A stretch of DNA of 64,000 nucleotides from Paucisalibacillus algeriensis (GCF_000577245.1 NZ_CBYO010000005.1:62001-126000), one strand, 5' to 3'; shown: positions 16,903-24,899, counted from the stretch's first letter. Numbers and translations: made by a program. Notes: generated from the letters alone by a model not told the origin.

Positions 16903-17034
16903 AAAAAGCATGAAATAGTAAGTAATTGAAAGAAAATAAAAGAAAAGGAGAGCAAAACATTTAAATAGGTTAAAATTCGGGCGTATTTGGGGTTTTTCTT
17001 TCTGAGTATTATATCCTATACTTCAATTAAGGTT

Positions 17035-17071
17035 GTTCTTTATAAGGAACAAAAATGTCTTATTAAAGAAC
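17035..17071. promoter_or_regulatory. SinR-type operator near the tasA promoter
   Basis: GTTCTTTATAAGGAAC (17035-17050) has the inward-facing layout and 16-base length of the B. subtilis SinR operator GTTCTCTAAAGAGAAC, with a few mismatches. A further half-site AAAGAAC follows at 17065-17071. They lie just downstream of a TATACT box, so bound SinR would cover the start of transcription. A SinR gene is present 4 kb downstream. Confidence 0.7.
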
Positions 17072-17198
17072 AATTGTGTTTAGCTAGTTAGATACATAAG
17101 GGAAGGTAAAAATTTCCAATTATCTTCTCAGTACGTTTAGAATGGCGCAATCTAAACGTATAACGTTCTTAATAACGAATATAGGGAGGAATTTGAGA

Positions 17199-17831
17199 AT
17201 GAGTATTAAAAAGAAATTAGGTATGGGTATTGCAACAGCTGCACTAGGAATCGCATTAGTTGGTGGAGGAACATTTGCTTACTTTAGTGACACAGAAGTA
17301 TCAAACAATTCATTTGCTGCAGGTACTTTGGATTTAGCAGTTAATCCATCTGTTGTTATTGATGTTGATAACTTAAAGCCTGGAGATACAATGGTACGTG
17401 AATTTGTATTAGAAAACAATGGTTCTTTGGACATTTCTACAATAGATCTTGGAACTGTATATAATGTTATCGATGCTAATAATAATAACACTGATGATTT
17501 TGGAAAGCACATTAAGGTTCTATTCTTAGAGAATGCTGATAAGACAGGTGATGGTTGGGTAATTGGGGATTATAATGATGTAATCTCTGAAACTACATTG
17601 TATGACCTACAAAATATGACTCCAGATGCATCTGAAAACTTACAGTCTTGGATCACTTGGTTACTTGGATTGAACGGTGAAGATAGTGGTCTAGCAGCTG
17701 GAGATAGCGACCAAATGTACGTAGCATTCGAATTCGTTGATAATGGTGAAGACCAAAACGAATTCCAAGGCGATGCTTTAGAGCTTGAGTGGACTTTCAC
17801 TGCACACCAAACTGAAGGTGAACTTAGATAA
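17199..17831 (+). CDS. TasA/camelysin family matrix fibre protein (copy 1)
   Basis: Secreted fibre-forming matrix protein. 210 aa from ATG 17199, chosen because AGGGAGGAATTTGAG precedes it. The first 19 codons of the longer frame are not needed. The N-terminus has the SipW-dependent signal: MSIKKKLG, hydrophobic stretch, GGGTFAYFSDTE, then NNSFAAGTLDLAV. The mature part has the family motifs NLKPGDTMVREF and a C-terminal QNEFQGDALELEWTF strand. It starts the matrix operon and lies behind SinR-type boxes. A hairpin after the stop may reduce read-through so that this subunit is made in excess. Family is certain; which copy is the true TasA equivalent is not. Confidence 0.9.
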   Translation: MSIKKKLGMGIATAALGIALVGGGTFAYFSDTEVSNNSFAAGTLDLAVNPSVVIDVDNLKPGDTMVREFVLENNGSLDISTIDLGTVYNVIDANNNNTDDFGKHIKVLFLENADKTGDGWVIGDYNDVISETTLYDLQNMTPDASENLQSWITWLLGLNGEDSGLAAGDSDQMYVAFEFVDNGEDQNEFQGDALELEWTFTAHQTEGELR

Positions 17832-17847
17832 TTAATTTATAACATAG

Positions 17848-17872
17848 AGAGGAGAACTAACCCTTCTCCTCT
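17848..17872 (+). terminator. hairpin between the two tasA copies, attenuator-like
   Basis: AGAGGAGAA pairs perfectly with TTCTCCTCT around a 7-base loop. The following TATCCATTTT is only weakly T-rich, so partial termination is plausible. Confidence 0.5.
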
Positions 17873-17950
17873 TATCCATTTTAAGTATCATACATAGATA
17901 TTTGAATCATAAATTAGCTTTAATAATCATATAAAAGGGGATGTAGCAAA

Positions 17951-18538
17951 TTGAGTATCAAGAAGAAATTAGGAATGAGCGCTGTTGCTGCTGCGTTAGG
18001 AATCAGCTTAATCGGTGGCGGAACTTTTGCATACTTTAGTGATACTGAAGTAACTAACAATTCATTTGCTGCTGGAACGTTAGATATTCATTTAAAAGGT
18101 GTAGATGATAGAGAAGAAGTGGATTTAAGCATTGATAATATGAAGCCTGGTGATTGGAAAGTTCACCAAATTCGTGTTTATAACGGCGGAAGTCTAGATG
18201 TTAATGATGTAAAGCTAAATGTAGATTATGAAGTTACAGATGCAGATGATAACAATGATGGAGAAGATTTTGCAGACCATATCTTAGTTCATGTTACTAA
18301 GATGGGATCAAATGAGGTAGTTGCAAATTGGGTACCTCTATCTCAACTTGAAGATGTTATTGTAGCAGAGGATTTAAAGCCAACTTCAAATAAACCATAT
18401 CAAACCGATAATCGACAAGTACTTAGATTTGACTATAAATTCAATGACAATGGTGAAGACCAAAACATCTTCCAAGGTGATGGAATTGACTTCGAGCTAT
18501 CATTTGAAGCAAGTCAAAAGGAAGGCGAACTTAGATAA
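17951..18538 (+). CDS. TasA/camelysin family matrix fibre protein (copy 2)
   Basis: 195-aa paralog of the preceding gene with the same signal (MSIKKKLGMSAVAAALGISL, GGGTFAYFSDTEVTNN), the same AAGTLDI step and the motif NMKPGDWKVHQI. The C-terminal strand is QNIFQGDGIDFELSFEA. The start is TTG at 17951 after AAAAGGGGATG. Both copies end in the same three residues, GELR, preceded by EGELR/KEGELR, a sign of common origin. The protein should be cut by SipW and exported to form or modify matrix fibres. Two TasA-type subunits in one operon are also known from the Bacillus cereus group (TasA and CalY). Confidence 0.9.
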   Translation: MSIKKKLGMSAVAAALGISLIGGGTFAYFSDTEVTNNSFAAGTLDIHLKGVDDREEVDLSIDNMKPGDWKVHQIRVYNGGSLDVNDVKLNVDYEVTDADDNNDGEDFADHILVHVTKMGSNEVVANWVPLSQLEDVIVAEDLKPTSNKPYQTDNRQVLRFDYKFNDNGEDQNIFQGDGIDFELSFEASQKEGELR

Positions 18539-18550
18539 TATTAGTTGAAC

Positions 18551-18588
18551 ATGGGTGAAAGGTGTGGGGCTTCTTTCACCCATTTCTA
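18551..18588 (+). terminator. hairpin after tasA copy 2
   Basis: An 11-bp perfect stem ATGGGTGAAAG / CTTTCACCCAT is followed by TTCTAAG; the tail is short, so it may be a partial terminator before tapA. Confidence 0.55.
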
Positions 18589-18678
18589 AGTAATATATTA
18601 TTTTGCTTTCTTAAGATTTAGCAAGTCTGCAATTTTTAATAAAGCAAAATAAAGTCGTCTTAAAAGGAGGGAAGGTCT

Positions 18679-19551
18679 TTGGAAATGAGTCGCCTTCAAA
18701 AATACAAGAATCTAAAGAAAAAGAAGTTAGTATTATTTAGCAAAATTATTGTGGCATTCTATCTAGTAATCTATTCATTTAGCTATCTAACAGGAGGAAC
18801 GATAGCATACTTTAGTAATTCAAATCAAGGTTATGTAAGTTTAACTGCTGGTACATGGTTTGATGGGAGTAAACTAAAATTTGTTGGTAATAATGGAACT
18901 GATGTTGACCAATCTTGTCCCACAGTTGAAATCTCAGCAGATTTCATGAATGTAGGTCATAAAATGCAAGGACCAACTAAATACGAAGTTTACTATACAG
19001 AGCAAGGGAGTAATGGTGGCGGATCGCCAGAAAATCATGGTTCCCCAATTTATGCAGGACAAATTCAAGCTTTAGAAAAGGACGAAGTAATAACACTATC
19101 TTTTGTAACAGAAAATGAAGGATTTTATGTATTTAAAGTATACCAACGAGAAGGCTTTGAAGGAAAAGATAAAGAAAAAGAAATTTGGAGCAATAAATTT
19201 AAGATTCAATGTAAAGATGATAAAGATAAAAACAACAAGAATGAAGAATTCCCAGAAAAAGACACCGTAACAAGTGAAAAAGCTGTAGAAGAATCTTCAC
19301 AGCCCGAAGAACAAAAGAATAACGAAATAGGAATAGTTGAAGAACCAACTGATGAGCCAGTTGAATCAGATACTTCTAAACAAGATTCAACTAAGGACAA
19401 AAATAATCAATCAAATGAACAAAATGACAATACTACAGAAGATGTGCCAGAAAAACAAGGTAATACAGCAGAAGAAACATCGAGTGAAGGAGCAACTAAT
19501 ACGAACAATCAACCTGATGGGGAAGGTGAAACGAATGAAGAAACCGATTAA
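18679..19551 (+). CDS. tapA: TapA-like amyloid fibre accessory protein
   Basis: Accessory protein of TasA-type fibres, needed in B. subtilis for fibre assembly. 290 aa. A basic N-terminus with a membrane-spanning signal (LFSKIIVAFYLVIYSFSYL) is followed by TGGTIAYFSNSNQGYVSLTAGTW, the SipW-dependent cleavage context. The folded part ends near residue 175 (SNKFKIQCKDD); two Cys in the domain (DQSCPTVE and IQCKDD) probably pair as in TapA. The remaining 110 residues are a Glu/Asn/Lys/Thr-rich disordered tail. The start at 18679 is TTG with GGAGGGAAGG upstream; an ATG at 18685 is equally possible. The 3' end overlaps sipW by 17 bases. Confidence 0.85.
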   Translation: MEMSRLQKYKNLKKKKLVLFSKIIVAFYLVIYSFSYLTGGTIAYFSNSNQGYVSLTAGTWFDGSKLKFVGNNGTDVDQSCPTVEISADFMNVGHKMQGPTKYEVYYTEQGSNGGGSPENHGSPIYAGQIQALEKDEVITLSFVTENEGFYVFKVYQREGFEGKDKEKEIWSNKFKIQCKDDKDKNNKNEEFPEKDTVTSEKAVEESSQPEEQKNNEIGIVEEPTDEPVESDTSKQDSTKDKNNQSNEQNDNTTEDVPEKQGNTAEETSSEGATNTNNQPDGEGETNEETD

Positions 19552-20128
19552 GAAAAAAATACTAAATATCATTAACCACCTAACGACAGTTGTTCTATTA
19601 TTACTATTAATTAGTATGATGTTCTTCGTTATTTCATCTAAAGCATCTGGCGGAGAACCTGAGGTGTTTGGTTATCAGTTAAAGACTGTACTTTCCGGTT
19701 CCATGGAGCCAGGTATTAAAACAGGTTCGATAATAGCAGTGAAACCGGGCGGAGATATGACAAGATTCCAGCCAGATGATGTTATCACGTTTATGGAGGA
19801 AGATGGAAAGTTAGTTACCCACAGAGTAACCGAAGTAATAGCAAGCGGGGACAGTATCATTTATCGCACAAAAGGGGATAACAACAATGCAGAGGATATT
19901 AATCCAGTACTGTCTGAAAATGTAGTTGCGGAATATAAGGGGTTTACTATTCCATATGTGGGATATTTTATAAACTTTTCACAGTCTAAAAATGGTGCTT
20001 TTCTTCTATTAATTCCTGGATTCCTTTTACTTGGGTATGCCGGAATCAGCATTTGGAGAGCAATAAGAGAATTAGAATTGCCTAAAGAAAGTGTTAAAGA
20101 AGAAGAAAAAAGTAGTAGTTTAACATAA
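19535..20128 (+). CDS. sipW: SipW, ER-type signal peptidase I
   Basis: Membrane signal peptidase that cleaves TasA and TapA precursors. 197 aa from ATG 19535, chosen because GGGGAAGGTGAA ends 4 bases before it and the protein then starts MKKPIKKKI with a normal first helix (about 15-35). It has the Ser-His-Asp arrangement of ER-type enzymes: Ser56 in VLSGSMEPG, His96 in LVTHRVTEV and Asp115 in TKGDNNN. A second helix lies at about 155-175. The start lies within the end of tapA, so translation is probably coupled. Confidence 0.92.
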   Translation: MKKPIKKKILNIINHLTTVVLLLLLISMMFFVISSKASGGEPEVFGYQLKTVLSGSMEPGIKTGSIIAVKPGGDMTRFQPDDVITFMEEDGKLVTHRVTEVIASGDSIIYRTKGDNNNAEDINPVLSENVVAEYKGFTIPYVGYFINFSQSKNGAFLLLIPGFLLLGYAGISIWRAIRELELPKESVKEEEKSSSLT

Positions 20129-20166
20129 TTAGGATGATAAATCTTGCCTGAAGAGGGGGCAATTAA

Positions 20167-20931
20167 ATGAAACGGATTTTATTGATTATCGTATTCGGTG
20201 CTTTATTTAGTATTATGTTTAGCCCCATATTAAGCTTTGCTGATGATTCTGTAGATTCAAATGAAAAATACAATATTGATCTAAGTCTAACTCCTGGAGA
20301 AGTATTGTTCAATATTGAAAATATGAAGCCGGGGGATTGGGCTCCAAGAGATATTGTGGTTAAGAATAATGGGAAACTGGATTTTGAGTATCAGATGCAT
20401 ATTAAAAATGAAGGCGACGATAAGCTGTATAATGAGCTATTATTAGAAATTAAGGATGCAAAAACTACATTATATAGTGGGAAGTTAGCAGACATTGATA
20501 AGCTTTCACCAAGGTTTCTTAAAGTAGACGATAGTGAAGAATTGCAATTTACTATCCGCTTCCCAGAACATCTAGGAAATGAATTTCAGGGGCTCAGTGT
20601 AAACTTTCAATTACAATTTGTTGCTGAGAAAAGCAGTGCACCTACAGAACCAGAAAATCCTGAAGACCCGGAAGATCCTGAAGACCCAAATAATCCAGAA
20701 GATGATAAAGAGCAGCCAGGTGGTTCAAAAGATGATTCTGGTAAAGGTGGAAAAAAGAAGGACGTTGAAAGTGTAAGTGGTGTTGTAAACAATAATAACT
20801 CTGGGGGGCAACTCCCTGATACCGCGACAAACATGTTTAATTTTATCATCATTGGGGTAAATCTGCTACTAGTTGGTGGACTAATATGGATGATATCAAT
20901 CAAAAGAAAGTCTAAAGTTAGGCGAGTATAG
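20167..20931 (+). CDS. LPDTA wall-anchored TasA-like protein
   Basis: Surface protein, 254 aa. It has an ordinary Sec signal (MKRILLIIVFGALF ... LSFADD) rather than the SipW-type AYFSDTE signal. Residues about 38-160 look like the TasA/camelysin fold: NMKPGDWAPRDIVV matches NMKPGDWKVHQI of tasA copy 2, and LGNEFQGLSVNFQLQF matches the last strand QNEFQG of copy 1. An acidic Pro-rich spacer with repeats of PEDPED/PENPED follows. The end is a sorting signal: LPDTA at 216-220, a hydrophobic helix and the basic tail KRKSKVRRV. It is a probable substrate of the class D sortase at 16158 and may anchor TasA fibres to the wall. Confidence 0.85.
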   Translation: MKRILLIIVFGALFSIMFSPILSFADDSVDSNEKYNIDLSLTPGEVLFNIENMKPGDWAPRDIVVKNNGKLDFEYQMHIKNEGDDKLYNELLLEIKDAKTTLYSGKLADIDKLSPRFLKVDDSEELQFTIRFPEHLGNEFQGLSVNFQLQFVAEKSSAPTEPENPEDPEDPEDPNNPEDDKEQPGGSKDDSGKGGKKKDVESVSGVVNNNNSGGQLPDTATNMFNFIIIGVNLLLVGGLIWMISIKRKSKVRRV

Positions 20932-21018
20932 GTAAGTTCCCATTATTTTACAATATTTGCAACTATTTTTATCAAAACTAGTTGCTTTCTGACAAAACAA
21001 GACACACACAAAGTACTA

Positions 21019-21033
21019 GTTCTTTAGTATAAT
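21019..21033 (+). promoter_or_regulatory. candidate sinI promoter with SinR half-site
   Basis: GTTCTTT (21019-21025) stands directly before TATAAT (21028-21033). The box matches the SinR half-site, so the anti-repressor gene could itself be under SinR. No clear -35 box was seen. Confidence 0.4.
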
Positions 21034-21160
21034 GAGTTTAGAAAATATTCCATCTATACAAAGGCAAACTCATTGGAAAATGAGGACGCAAAGTTTCAGA
21101 TCCAATGCTTATGAATGGATGGCTGGGCTGCATAGATAGTAAGTAATGGGGGATGGGAAA

Positions 21161-21280
21161 TTGAATAAAGTTCAAAATGGGTTAAAACTTGATTATGAGT
21201 GGATTAAATTAATCAAGGAGGCAAAAAATCTAGGAATGAGCGTTGAAGAAATCCGTCTATTTCTTGCAGAGTCGAAATAG
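21161..21280 (+). CDS. sinI: SinI-like anti-repressor, 39 aa
   Basis: Small gene reading MNKVQNGLKLDYEWIKLI then KEAKNLGMSVEEIRLFLAESK. It matches the SinI dimerisation helices (B. subtilis SinI has DQEWVELMVEAKEANISPEEIRKYL). SinI binds SinR and lifts repression of matrix genes. The start is TTG at 21161 with GGGGGATGGG just upstream; an in-frame ATG at 21146 overlaps that site. It lies 89 bases before sinR, as in B. subtilis. Also note the similar helix pair at the C-terminus of the neighbouring SinR (EWLSIVKEAMESGVTKEEFKNFL), with which it would pair. Confidence 0.88.
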   Translation: MNKVQNGLKLDYEWIKLIKEAKNLGMSVEEIRLFLAESK

Positions 21281-21340
21281 TTACATATTACTTTAGTTGT
21301 AATTTTCGTACTTTATATAGAACTACTCACCCATTTGTGT

Positions 21341-21346
21341 TATAAT
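21341..21346 (+). promoter_or_regulatory. candidate -10 box of sinR
   Basis: TATAAT lies 24 bases before the sinR start, in the gap after sinI, suggesting a separate sinR promoter. The -35 region is weak. Confidence 0.4.
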
Positions 21347-21369
21347 TCGCTTGAAAGAGGTGAGTCGAC

Positions 21370-21696
21370 TTGATCGGAGAAAAAATAAAACAACTACGTA
21401 AAGAAAAAAAAATGTCTATATCTGAACTTGCCGAAAAAGCTAATGTTGCAAAATCTTACTTAAGTTCAATCGAACGAAACCTCCAGTCGAATCCATCCAT
21501 CCAGTTTATCGAAAAAATAAGTACCGTTTTAGGTGTTTCTGTAAATGAACTTATAAATGAAGGTGAATCAGTAGAACTTGAAGATTTAGACGGCGAATGG
21601 CTAAGTATTGTGAAGGAAGCCATGGAATCAGGTGTAACAAAAGAAGAATTTAAAAACTTCTTGGAATTTAATAAATGGAGAAAAAACCAAAATTAA
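21370..21696 (+). CDS. sinR: SinR, HTH master regulator of biofilm formation
   Basis: DNA-binding repressor of matrix genes. 108 aa. The N-terminal xre-type HTH (IKQLRKEKKMSISELAEKAN then VAKSYLSSIERNLQSNPS, about 5-45) is nearly the same as B. subtilis SinR. The C-terminal helices EWLSIVKEAMESGVTKEEF and NFLEFNKWRKNQN serve for tetramer formation and SinI binding. The start is TTG at 21370 after GAAAGAGGTGAG. Its expected half-sites (GTTCTYT) occur upstream of the tasA operon and next to sinI in this window. Confidence 0.93.
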   Translation: MIGEKIKQLRKEKKMSISELAEKANVAKSYLSSIERNLQSNPSIQFIEKISTVLGVSVNELINEGESVELEDLDGEWLSIVKEAMESGVTKEEFKNFLEFNKWRKNQN

Positions 21697-21726
21697 GACC
21701 GTAGGAAACTGCGGTTTTTTATTTTG
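21697..21726 (+). terminator. terminator after sinR
   Basis: A short stem ACCGTA / TGCGGT with loop GGAAAC is followed by TTTTTATTTTG. Confidence 0.7.
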
Positions 21727-21778
21727 TGCATTTTTTGGTATAGTAAACTAGAACTTATTAATGAAATATGGTGGAATT

Positions 21779-22273
21779 ATGCAGAAAAACTATTTATATT
21801 GGCTCTTGCCAACATCCTGGATGGCGATCGTTTTCTTCTCATCATCAACACCATATGAAAAACAGGATATAAAACCAATTCTATCAGATATGATTGATTT
21901 ATCTATATTGCAGCCTTATGTTAGTTGGGTATCTTTCCAATATAACCATTCAGAGGTCAGCATTAATGCTTTAGGAGTGAACGGTCTCATAGAATTTTTC
22001 ATTCGGAAAGGTGCACATTTTGGAACATTTTTTATATTAATGATCCTTTTTTATATAGCTTTTCGGAAAACCGCTAAATGGCCATTACATAAAATTCTAG
22101 TTATCTCATTTTTTAGTACCATTGCATATGCTATCATAGATGAAATCCATCAAGGATTCACACCAAACAGAACCCCTTATATTGGTGATGTTATGATAGA
22201 TGGTTTTGGTACTTCAATAGCATACTTGATTCTATTGTTCTGGAAAAGAAAAAAAATTAGTGAATTGTCATAA
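21779..22273 (+). CDS. VanZ-like membrane protein
   Basis: Integral membrane protein of 164 aa with four to five hydrophobic segments. VanZ-family features are visible: WMAIVFFSSSTPYEKQD at the N-terminus, FIRKGAHFGTFFILMILFY in the middle and YAIIDEIHQGFTPNRTPYIG, then DVMIDGFGTSIAYL, at the end. The start ATG at 21779 follows GGTGGAA. Members of the family can lower teicoplanin sensitivity, but most Bacillaceae copies have no proven role. It lies alone after sinR. Confidence 0.85.
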   Translation: MQKNYLYWLLPTSWMAIVFFSSSTPYEKQDIKPILSDMIDLSILQPYVSWVSFQYNHSEVSINALGVNGLIEFFIRKGAHFGTFFILMILFYIAFRKTAKWPLHKILVISFFSTIAYAIIDEIHQGFTPNRTPYIGDVMIDGFGTSIAYLILLFWKRKKISELS

Positions 22274-22350
22274 TTTGTTAATGAAATTAGTAGACTTTAT
22301 GGTATGATTAGTTCTATAATCCTATAACACTTGGTCAGGGCGGTAATGTA

Positions 22351-22506
22351 ATGGTTGAACGCGAGTTTTTTAAGAATATGATGAAAAAAGTAATTGATGA
22401 TACTGAAAAGAATAAAATACGTTCTTCTGATGAGTTAATCCAAACATTAATTAAAGAATTAAGTGATCAAAAAACGATTACACAAAGTAAACGAATGATA
22501 AATTAG
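22351..22506 (+). CDS. small hypothetical protein, 51 aa
   Basis: The frame from ATG 22351 encodes a charged, helical-looking peptide beginning MVEREFFKNMMKKVIDD and ending QSKRMIN. It is preceded by the weak ribosome-like AGGGCGG and followed at once by a terminator-like hairpin with a T-run, which supports a short transcript. Lys/Glu-rich composition resembles real Bacillus proteins more than chance frames. No family was recognised. Confidence 0.5.
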   Translation: MVEREFFKNMMKKVIDDTEKNKIRSSDELIQTLIKELSDQKTITQSKRMIN

Positions 22507-22508
22507 AG

Positions 22509-22552
22509 CTTAGGGGCTATCATCATGTAAATGGTGTAGTCCTATTTTTTAT
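22509..22552 (+). terminator. terminator after the 51-aa gene
   Basis: TAGGGGCTATCATCAT can fold with ATGGTGTAGTCCTA (imperfect, G-T pairs), followed by TTTTTTATT. Confidence 0.65.
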
Positions 22553-22657
22553 TAGAGCAAATACCAGTAACTTCCATTTAGTACGTACGAAACTGGACAT
22601 TCCTACATACCATGTGCTAATTTGAGAATGTGAATTGAGAAGGGTAGGGACTATACA

Positions 22658-23845
22658 TTGATTGAAAAAGAATCATTTTTAATTAAAAATGTAAACATAT
22701 ATGTAGAAGATGAAATAATAGATCGTGGTAAACTGTTAATCTCACAAGGGAAGATTAGTGCTATCTATACGGAAAATGAACAACCTAATAGCTATCCAAG
22801 TCGATTTAAAATCTTGGATGCAGAGGGACTAAATGCTGTTCCAGGGTTTATTGATGGGCATATCCATGGAGCAAATGGATCCGATGTGATGGATGGAACC
22901 GAAAAAGCCCTAGATTCTATTGCAAAGGTTCTTCCACATGAAGGTACCACAAGTTTTTTGGCAACTACGATTACACAATCAAAAGAAAACACTGAACGTG
23001 CACTTGTAAATGTTGCAAACTATCATTCTAAAGAGGGTTATGCTGAAATAATCGGTATTCATTTAGAAGGACCTTTCATTGAGCCGAATAAAAAAGGTGC
23101 ACAACCATTGGAACATATTCGGAAACCAGATATTGAACTGTTTGATAGATGGCAGGGACTATCTAACAATACGATTAGAACCATAACGATAGCACCTGAA
23201 CATGATGAAGATGGTTCATTTATTAGGCATTTAAGAGAAAATGGTGTCAATGTTTCAGCCGGGCATACAGATCTGGATTTTAAAGGTATGAAGGAAGCAG
23301 TTTCCAACGGGGTTAATCAGGTTACACATCTCTGTAATGCAATGAATGGTATTCACCATCGTGATGTAGGAGTTGTGGGAGCTGCTTTCTTTCTAAAAGA
23401 GTTACATGCTGAGCTAATTGCAGATGGAATTCATGTTGCACCAGAAATGTTACAAATAATATATCATAATATGGGTAGTGAACGATTACTATTAATTACA
23501 GATGCAATGCGTGCGAAATGTCTAAACACTGGTACATTTGACCTTGGAGGACAGAAGGTAATAGTAGACGAAGAAAGAGCTGTTCTCGAAGATGGAACCT
23601 TAGCAGGCAGTATTTTAAAAATGAAAGATGCTATACAAAATATGCTAAAGCTTGATGGGGTCGAATTTAAAGACGTAATTAAAATGGCAAGTATTAATCC
23701 CGCCAAACAACTTAAGGTTTTTGACCGCAAAGGCAGTATTGCAGTAGGGAAAGATGCCGATATTTTATTAGTAGATGATGAATTTATGATAAAAGAAACA
23801 TTTTGCCGTGGAGTAAAGTCTAATAGGGCGGGCAAACTGATGTAA
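22658..23845 (+). CDS. nagA: N-acetylglucosamine-6-phosphate deacetylase
   Basis: Amidohydrolase that converts GlcNAc-6-P to glucosamine-6-P and acetate, linking amino-sugar use to cell-wall recycling. 395 aa. Metal and substrate motifs: PGFIDGHIHGANGSDVMDG, HLEGPFIEPNKKGAQ with the metal Glu, VSAGHTDLDF with the metal His, NQVTHLCNAMNGIHHRD, and LITDAMRAK with the catalytic Asp. The start is TTG at 22658 after GAGAAGGGTAGGG. nagB and a GntR-type regulator do not follow, unlike the nagAB operon of B. subtilis, so they must be elsewhere or absent. Confidence 0.93.
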   Translation: MIEKESFLIKNVNIYVEDEIIDRGKLLISQGKISAIYTENEQPNSYPSRFKILDAEGLNAVPGFIDGHIHGANGSDVMDGTEKALDSIAKVLPHEGTTSFLATTITQSKENTERALVNVANYHSKEGYAEIIGIHLEGPFIEPNKKGAQPLEHIRKPDIELFDRWQGLSNNTIRTITIAPEHDEDGSFIRHLRENGVNVSAGHTDLDFKGMKEAVSNGVNQVTHLCNAMNGIHHRDVGVVGAAFFLKELHAELIADGIHVAPEMLQIIYHNMGSERLLLITDAMRAKCLNTGTFDLGGQKVIVDEERAVLEDGTLAGSILKMKDAIQNMLKLDGVEFKDVIKMASINPAKQLKVFDRKGSIAVGKDADILLVDDEFMIKETFCRGVKSNRAGKLM

Positions 23846-23893
23846 GGATTATTGCAGATGAACGACATTGTCTAAAGTGAAAAAGTAAAAATA

Positions 23894-23938
23894 AAAAAAC
23901 ATGGCGTTCCCAATTATATGGTGCGCCATGTTTTTTTG
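23894..23938. terminator. bidirectional terminator between nagA and yvyE
   Basis: AAAAAAACATGGCG pairs with CGCCATGTTTTTTT around a 17-base loop, with an A-run and a T-run on the two sides; it serves both converging genes. Confidence 0.9.
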
Positions 23939-23974
23939 TTGAGCACTGGTTTCCGGTACCAGATTGAAGTGTAG

Positions 23975-24625
23975 TCATTCCTTCGTACTCTCCACTTCAA
24001 TCTCCACATACTTCTCCTCAACTGGTTCAATAACAGCCTGTCCACTTGTCAAATCTATCATCCACTCCTGAAAAGTTGTTTCCTTTCCATCTTCCACAAA
24101 TACAACAAATTCTACATTTTCCAAATAATTAATAGTTTCTAGTATATGTTCTGAGTTTCTTATTTCATTTTCTAGTTTTCCTAGTAAAGCATAATCAACT
24201 ATGATAGAGAAGCCTTTCATTAATTGTCTTTTCATAATGCCGACAGCTTTTATAGCTTCTGAGGTAGAACTACCATATGCGCGGATTAGTCCACCTGCAC
24301 CAAGTTTTATTCCGCCAAAATATCGAGTTACAACGACTGCTGTATCCTTAAGATTTTGTTTCTTTAGAACTTCTAGCATAGGTACCCCAGCTGTACCACT
24401 AGGTTCACCATCATCATTTGCTTTCTGTATTTGATCATGTTCACCTATCATATAGGCAGAACAGTTATGTGTCGCATCGTGATATTTCTTTTTCATTTGT
24501 TGTATAAAAGATTGTGCTTCTTCTTCTGATTCAACTCGTTTCAAGGTACCAATAAACCTAGACCTTTGAATGACGATTTCATGGGCACCACCATCTTTTT
24601 TAACAGTATAATATTTTGATAACAA
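23975..24625 (-). CDS. yvyE: YigZ/IMPACT family protein
   Basis: Cytoplasmic protein of 216 aa with the N-terminal IMPACT/UPF0029 domain and a C-terminal DUF1949-type ferredoxin-like domain. Motifs: SRFIGTLKRVESEEEAQSFI, YHDATHNCSAYMIGE, NDDGEPSGTAGVPMLEVL and VVVTRYFGGIKLGAGGLIRAYG. The start is taken as TTG at 24625 because TAGGAGGA lies 9 bases before it and the protein then matches the usual beginning (SKYYTVKKDG); the longer frame up to 24712 adds unlikely sequence. In B. subtilis yvyE also lies next to degS and divergent from it, as here. The exact function is not established. Confidence 0.88.
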   Translation of the reverse strand: MLSKYYTVKKDGGAHEIVIQRSRFIGTLKRVESEEEAQSFIQQMKKKYHDATHNCSAYMIGEHDQIQKANDDGEPSGTAGVPMLEVLKKQNLKDTAVVVTRYFGGIKLGAGGLIRAYGSSTSEAIKAVGIMKRQLMKGFSIIVDYALLGKLENEIRNSEHILETINYLENVEFVVFVEDGKETTFQEWMIDLTSGQAVIEPVEEKYVEIEVESTKE

Positions 24626-24899
24626 TGGAAGAGTCCTCCTATTTATAGTATTAGGTAGATAGAAAAGAACTATATTCTTTCCCTCCTGTATAATAAAAAC
24701 TAATCCGTTCACTAAAAAATAAGCGAATATGAGTTTTTCTTATAAAATTATAATAAAATCTGTTTATTAAATGAAAAGTTTGGGTATTATCTACTAGGGT
24801 TTCATAAATATTTATACATATTTTAAAAGTTTTTTCCATATAACCCTATAAAAAAAACGTAATAGCACGTATAATTATACCATAGGTTGGTGAGTGCTG

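Larger units (their letters stand above)
16773..17198. other. 426-base divergent regulatory region of sortase and tasA
   Basis: No coding frame of note. It contains the GTTCTTT/AAAGAAC boxes annotated separately, a TATACT at 17017-17022 as candidate -10 box for the tasA operon, and the ribosome site AGGGAGGAATTTGAG before 17199. The sortase promoter must lie at its left end but no clear boxes were seen. Confidence 0.6.

Noticed and set aside
19337..19534. Longer N-terminus of SipW
   Set aside because: It would overlap the coding region of tapA by 200 bases in another frame; the start at 19535 has a good ribosome site and fits the family.
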